DNA from: Streptococcus mitis 17/34
Lineage (GTDB): Bacteria > Bacillota > Bacilli > Lactobacillales > Streptococcaceae
DNA: 64,000 bases
NCBI GenBank assembly: GCA_000430305.1
Contig: ASZZ01000010.1
Span: 1-64,000, forward strand
Reading direction: 5' to 3'
The position numbers and the translations under genes are program-made. This document shows, piece after piece, positions 59,801-64,000 of the stretch. Within the stretch, counting starts at the first letter, position 1. Each line of letters begins with the position of its first letter. The notes beneath the pieces were generated by a model. That model was not told the origin of the DNA and did not search any database. It saw nothing but the letters and a program-made list of their open reading frames with translations.

Positions 59801-61268
59801 TGGTTTGGCATTTTTGACATGATCATCTGTAATTCCAGTCAACTCCGTGGTAAAGGCTGACAAGGGATGCCCAGGATTGATAAATTCATCAAATTCAGCA
59901 ATGACATTCCCCTTGTACATCTTAGAAGCCGCAACCTGAATCAAGTCATTATAGATGGCTGATAGACCCGTCGTTTCCACGTCAAAGACAACGTAGGTCG
60001 CTTCTGATAAGTCCATCTCCACTTCGTTGTAAACGATAGGAACCCGGTCCTCCACAATATTGGCTTCCATTCCATAGATCAGCTGGATTCCCGCTTTCTT
60101 GGCTGCCTTGTAGCCGTGTGGGAAGGATTGAACATTCCCGTGATCGGTGATAGCAACCGCCTTGTGTCCCCACTTAGCAGCTGTCGCAACAATTTCTTCA
60201 ACCTCTGGTAGAGCATCCATGGTCGACATATTGGTATGGGCATGAAACTCAACCCGACGCTCACCTTCTGCCATCAAATCTTTCCGCTCATAGTGAACAA
60301 CTTCCTGCACATCCTGCACGTTCATAGTCAAATCGCGTGTGAAGTTATTCATCTCCACATTCCCACGTACTCGGAGCCAAGAATTCTTCTTGATGAGGTC
60401 AAATTTCTGAGCCTCTTCCTCATTTTTAACCCACTTTTGCATAGAAAAACTTGAAGTGTAGTCCGTCATTTTAAAGTTGATCAAAACACGACCTGTTCTA
60501 GTCACTTTTTGCTCTACATCAAAAACAACCCCTTCAAAGACCAAACGATTTTCCTCCGTCGTCACTTCGATCATAGGAGTAATCTCCGCCTTGTCCAGCT
60601 TGGGTTTAGCTGCAGCTTTTTTGACTTGAAAATCAAAGGCTGGCTTGTCTTCTACTGGAGGAGGTGCCATCTGTTCCAATTGCTCCATAGCACGGAGCGC
60701 TTCCTCATTAGCAGCTTGAACAATCTGCTCATTTTCAGCATGAAAGGCCTCTTTCTGCTCTTGGGTCAGCACATCATTCTTCTCTACTTGACAGTTAAAA
60801 GTAGGAAAGCCAAATTTTTTCAAGTTGTTTGGCTAAATTAGGAAGATGATTTTTCTTAAAATGTTCCTTATCAATGGCTTCTGAGCCTTCAATAAAGAGT
60901 TGATTGCCCTCAGCACGAACTTTCAGATTTTGATAAAGGGACTTAAAACCTTGACTAGCACATGGCCCTTCAGAAAAAGCCTCTTTATAATATGCTTGTA
61001 AGAGTTGATTTGAAAATTCTTGAGACAGAGCCTTGATTTCGAAAATAGCTTTATTGCCTGTCTTAGAAAATTCCTTACTCAAGCCCTTCTTTAATTCTAA
61101 AAAGATTTCAATCGGTAAAATATTAGAAAATACGAAATGAAACTCCCATACCTTACTAATTTTATGAACCACAACTCGCTCAATATCAGCCTGTGATAAA
61201 GCAGGATCCTGTCTCATTTCAGCAGGCATCCCCAGTTGATTCATCAAAATTTCAAAACTATTTGACAT
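56879..61268 (-). pseudogene. polC: DNA polymerase III alpha subunit PolC, four frameshifts as sequenced
   Basis: Gram-positive replicative polymerase. Start ATG 61268 (GAGGAAAATGA upstream). Order: N-terminal domain, OB-fold (~240-330), PHP part ([17 protein letters not shown]), DEDDh exonuclease ([12 protein letters not shown]), second PHP part, and polymerase core with [12 protein letters not shown] and [10 protein letters not shown]. Breaks: extra A in a six-A run (60815-60820); lost G in a G-run (58089-58094); lost base near 57474; lost G near 57310. Correcting all four gives exactly 1463 codons plus stop. PolC is essential, so these are almost certainly sequence errors. Confidence 0.92.
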
Positions 61269-61295
61269 TCATTTTCCTCACATTATTCTCCTACT

Positions 61296-61304
61296 ATTTT
61301 ACCA
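61296..61304 (-). promoter_or_regulatory. polC extended -10
   Basis: Minus strand TGGTAAAAT with TTAGAA 17 nt upstream; 27 nt before ATG 61268. Confidence 0.6.
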
Positions 61305-61324
61305 TATTTAGAGGTATTTTCTAA

Positions 61325-61355
61325 AGACAAAAGGAAGCCACTAAGTGACTTCCTT
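61325..61355 (-). terminator. fusA terminator
   Basis: Minus strand AAGGAAG-CACTTAGTG-CTTCCTT followed by TTGTCTTT. Confidence 0.88.
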
Positions 61356-61371
61356 CTAGAGTGAGGACAGA

Positions 61372-63453
61372 TTAGTCTTCACCTTTGTTTTTCTTAATGA
61401 TTTCTTCTTGTACTGACTTAGGTACATCTTCGTAGTGGTCAAATACCATCATGAATGTACCACGTCCTTGAGATGCAGAACGAAGAACTGTTGCGTAACC
61501 GAACATTTCAGCAAGTGGAACGTAAGCACGAACGATTTGGCTGTTACCGTGTGCTTCCATACCATCAACACGTCCACGACGAGCAGTTACGTGACCCATA
61601 ACATCACCAAGGTTTTCTTCTGGAACAGTGATTGTTACAAGCATCATTGGTTCAAGGATAGCTGGTTGTGCTGATTTAGCAGCTTCTTTAAGGGCAAGTG
61701 AAGCCGCGATCTTGAAGGCAGTTTCAGATGAGTCGACATCGTGGTATGAACCATCGTAAAGCTTAGCTTTAACGTCAACCATTGGGTAACCTGCAAGAAC
61801 ACCGTTAGCCATAGATTCTACCAAACCTTTTTCAACCGCTGGGATAAATTCACGAGGAACCACACCACCGACGATTGCGTTTTCGAATTCGAATCCTTTA
61901 CCTTCTTCGTTTGGAGTAAATTCAATCCATACATCACCGAATTGACCTTTACCACCAGACTGACGTTTGAAGAATCCACGTGCTTGAGTAGAAGCGCGGA
62001 ATGTTTCACGGTAAGATACTTGAGGAGCACCTACGTTTGCTTCAACTTTGAACTCACGACGCATACGGTCAACAAGGACATCAAGGTGAAGCTCACCCAT
62101 ACCAGAGATAACTGTTTCACCAGTTTCAACGTTTGTTTCAACGCGGAATGTTGGATCTTCTTCAGCCAATTTTTGAAGAGCGATACCCATCTTGTCTTGG
62201 TCAGCTTTAGATTTTGGCTCAACCATCAATTGGATAACTGGTTCTGGAACGTTGATTGACTCAAGGATGATTTTAGCTTTTTCATCTGTCAATGAGTCAC
62301 CAGTTGTAGTATCTTTCAAACCAACGGCAGCAGCGATATCACCTGAGTAAACAGTATCAATTTCTTGACGGCTGTTAGCGTGCATTTGAAGGATACGTCC
62401 GATACGTTCACGTTTACCTTTAGAAGTGTTCAATACGTATGAACCTGATTGAAGCACACCTGAGTAAACACGGAAGAATGTCAAACGACCTACGAATGGG
62501 TCTGTCATGATCTTGAAGGCAAGAGCTGCAAATGGCTCTTCATCAGATGCTGGACGAGTTTCTTCTTCATCTGTATCTGGGTTGATACCTTTGATCGCTG
62601 GGATGTCAAGTGGGCTTGGAAGGTAGTCGATAACTGCATCAAGCATCAATTGAACACCTTTATTCTTGAAGGCAGAACCACACAATACTGGGAAGAATTC
62701 AACGTTGATAGTCGCTTTACGGATACCAGCTTTCAATTCTTCATTAGTGATTTCTTCACCTTCGAGGTATTTCATCATCAATTCTTCGTCAGTTTCAGCA
62801 ACTGCTTCAACCAATTTTTCACGGTATTCTTGTGCTTGGTCAAGGTATTCAGCTGGAATATCTTCTTCAAGGATATCTGTACCAAGGTCGTTAGTATAGA
62901 TTTCAGCTTTCATCTTGATCAAGTCAATGATACCACGGAAGTCATCTTCAGAACCGATCGGCAATTGGATTGGGTGTGCATTTGCTTGAAGACGATCGTG
63001 AAGTGTGCTTACAGAGTAAAGGAAGTCAGCACCGATTTTGTCCATTTTGTTAGCAAATACGATACGTGGAACTCCGTACTCAGTTGCTTGACGCCAAACT
63101 GTTTCAGTTTGAGGTTCAACACCTGATTGTGAGTCAAGAACGGTAACCGCACCATCCAATACACGAAGAGAACGTTGTACTTCGATTGTGAAGTCCACGT
63201 GTCCTGGTGTGTCGATGATGTTTACGCGGTGGTTGTTCCATTGAGCTGTTGTCGCAGCAGATGTGATAGTGATACCACGTTCTTGCTCTTGCTCCATCCA
63301 GTCCATTTGTGACGCACCTTCGTGAGTTTCACCGATTTTGTGGATTTTACCAGTGTAGTAAAGAATACGCTCAGTAGTTGTTGTTTTACCAGCATCGACG
63401 TGAGCCATGATACCGATATTACGAGTTTTTTCAAGTGAAAATTCGCGTGCCAT
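61372..63453 (-). CDS. fusA: Elongation factor G
   Basis: 693 residues, full length. GTPase domain: [15 protein letters not shown] (G1), DTPGHVDFT (G3), NKMDKIGAD (G4). Domains II-V follow, including [14 protein letters not shown] and the [14 protein letters not shown] loop. Drives translocation on the ribosome and recycling. Own extended -10 (63492-63500) in addition to possible read-through from rpsG. Confidence 0.97.
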   Translation of the reverse strand: MAREFSLEKTRNIGIMAHVDAGKTTTTERILYYTGKIHKIGETHEGASQMDWMEQEQERGITITSAATTAQWNNHRVNIIDTPGHVDFTIEVQRSLRVLDGAVTVLDSQSGVEPQTETVWRQATEYGVPRIVFANKMDKIGADFLYSVSTLHDRLQANAHPIQLPIGSEDDFRGIIDLIKMKAEIYTNDLGTDILEEDIPAEYLDQAQEYREKLVEAVAETDEELMMKYLEGEEITNEELKAGIRKATINVEFFPVLCGSAFKNKGVQLMLDAVIDYLPSPLDIPAIKGINPDTDEEETRPASDEEPFAALAFKIMTDPFVGRLTFFRVYSGVLQSGSYVLNTSKGKRERIGRILQMHANSRQEIDTVYSGDIAAAVGLKDTTTGDSLTDEKAKIILESINVPEPVIQLMVEPKSKADQDKMGIALQKLAEEDPTFRVETNVETGETVISGMGELHLDVLVDRMRREFKVEANVGAPQVSYRETFRASTQARGFFKRQSGGKGQFGDVWIEFTPNEEGKGFEFENAIVGGVVPREFIPAVEKGLVESMANGVLAGYPMVDVKAKLYDGSYHDVDSSETAFKIAASLALKEAAKSAQPAILEPMMLVTITVPEENLGDVMGHVTARRGRVDGMEAHGNSQIVRAYVPLAEMFGYATVLRSASQGRGTFMMVFDHYEDVPKSVQEEIIKKNKGED

Positions 63454-63491
63454 GAGGTTTGTTTCTCCTATTTATTTTTAATTTCTATTCT

Positions 63492-63500
63492 ATTATAACA
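63492..63500 (-). promoter_or_regulatory. fusA extended -10
   Basis: Minus strand TGTTATAAT, ~40 nt before ATG 63453, immediately after a terminator stem. Confidence 0.75.
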
Positions 63501-63507
63501 CGATTTT

Positions 63508-63536
63508 AATAAAAACGGATAGGCAGGACCTACCCG
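63508..63536 (-). terminator. Terminator in the rpsG-fusA gap
   Basis: Minus strand CGGGTAGG TCCTG CCTATCCG followed by TTTTTATT. Confidence 0.85.
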
Positions 63537-63564
63537 TTCTCAATCTTTTCATGCTATTGTTGGT

Positions 63565-63590
63565 TTCAACTTGTAGATTTACAAGTTGAA
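63565..63590. other. Perfect hairpin in the rpsG-fusA untranslated region
   Basis: TTCAACTTGTA GATT TACAAGTTGAA, 11-bp stem with no T-tract. A second stem (CGGCTAA...TTAGCCCG) lies at about 63598-63622. The remaining gap to rpsG holds nothing I recognise. Confidence 0.6.
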
Positions 63591-63732
63591 TTGAACTCGG
63601 GCTAAAGTTAATTAGCCGATTTGAGCCGGAACGGGATGCTGTGTGAAAAAGATAAACTTCCTTGTATTCGTCGAATACTGCGTCAGTTTCCTATTTCCAC
63701 CTTGCATCCTTACCGTTCCTAGCATCATGATT

Positions 63733-64000
<268 letters not shown>

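Overview
The window reads as chromosomal DNA of a mitis-group Streptococcus (S. mitis, S. oralis, S. pseudopneumoniae or S. pneumoniae). It carries the Ami oligopeptide permease, the sul folate cluster, EndA, CcpA, ManLMN and PolC, all close to pneumococcal proteins as I remember them. It also holds eight BOX repeats (boxA/boxB/boxC), the classic intergenic repeat of this group. I see no phage, insertion sequence, CRISPR array or resistance gene. Most genes are on the minus strand.

Layout. 1-2240: an aromatic amino-acid-type ABC importer (ATPase cut by the window edge). 2241-2845: a non-coding stretch with a BOX and an attenuator-like leader RNA. 2846-9336: amiACDEF. 9504: tRNA-Cys. 9753-20853: housekeeping genes (CorC-like protein, endA-epuA-murA, sepM-coaD-rsmD, asnA, a Bax-inhibitor-type protein, an rRNA methyltransferase, acylphosphatase, yidC2, pflA). 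20979-29865: lysA, purR, an HD exoribonuclease, rmuC, thiN-rpe-rsgA-ksgA-rnmV-tatD. 30021-34389: a KimA-like permease, an AliB-type lipoprotein, rpmH. 34544-40648: aminotransferase, universal stress protein, HAD/MazG-like fusion, asparaginase, ccpA. 40886-47322: DUF960, sulD-C-B-A, CPBP protease, purine permease. 47512-52710: Cof phosphatase, adhP, manLMN. 52765-64000: pepC, rsuA-like, pepS, polC, fusA, the end of rpsG.

Regulation visible in the sequence forms three groups. CcpA: cre-like sites lie in the ccpA and manL promoters and the pflA leader. PurR: PurBox-like motifs lie at purR and at the purine permease. Leaderless starts: four genes have an extended -10 only 6-7 nt before the ATG, and three of these four encode rRNA-modifying enzymes.

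Sequence quality. Nine conserved genes, several essential (polC with four shifts, coaD, folC), carry single-base indels, mostly in short homopolymers. Restoring one base at each site gives normal family lengths. I read these as uncorrected sequencing or assembly errors, not genuine pseudogenes. The most novel-looking element is the leader RNA at 2423-2687. It has a consensus promoter, a small aromatic-rich reading frame and mutually exclusive terminator and antiterminator arms ahead of the ABC importer.
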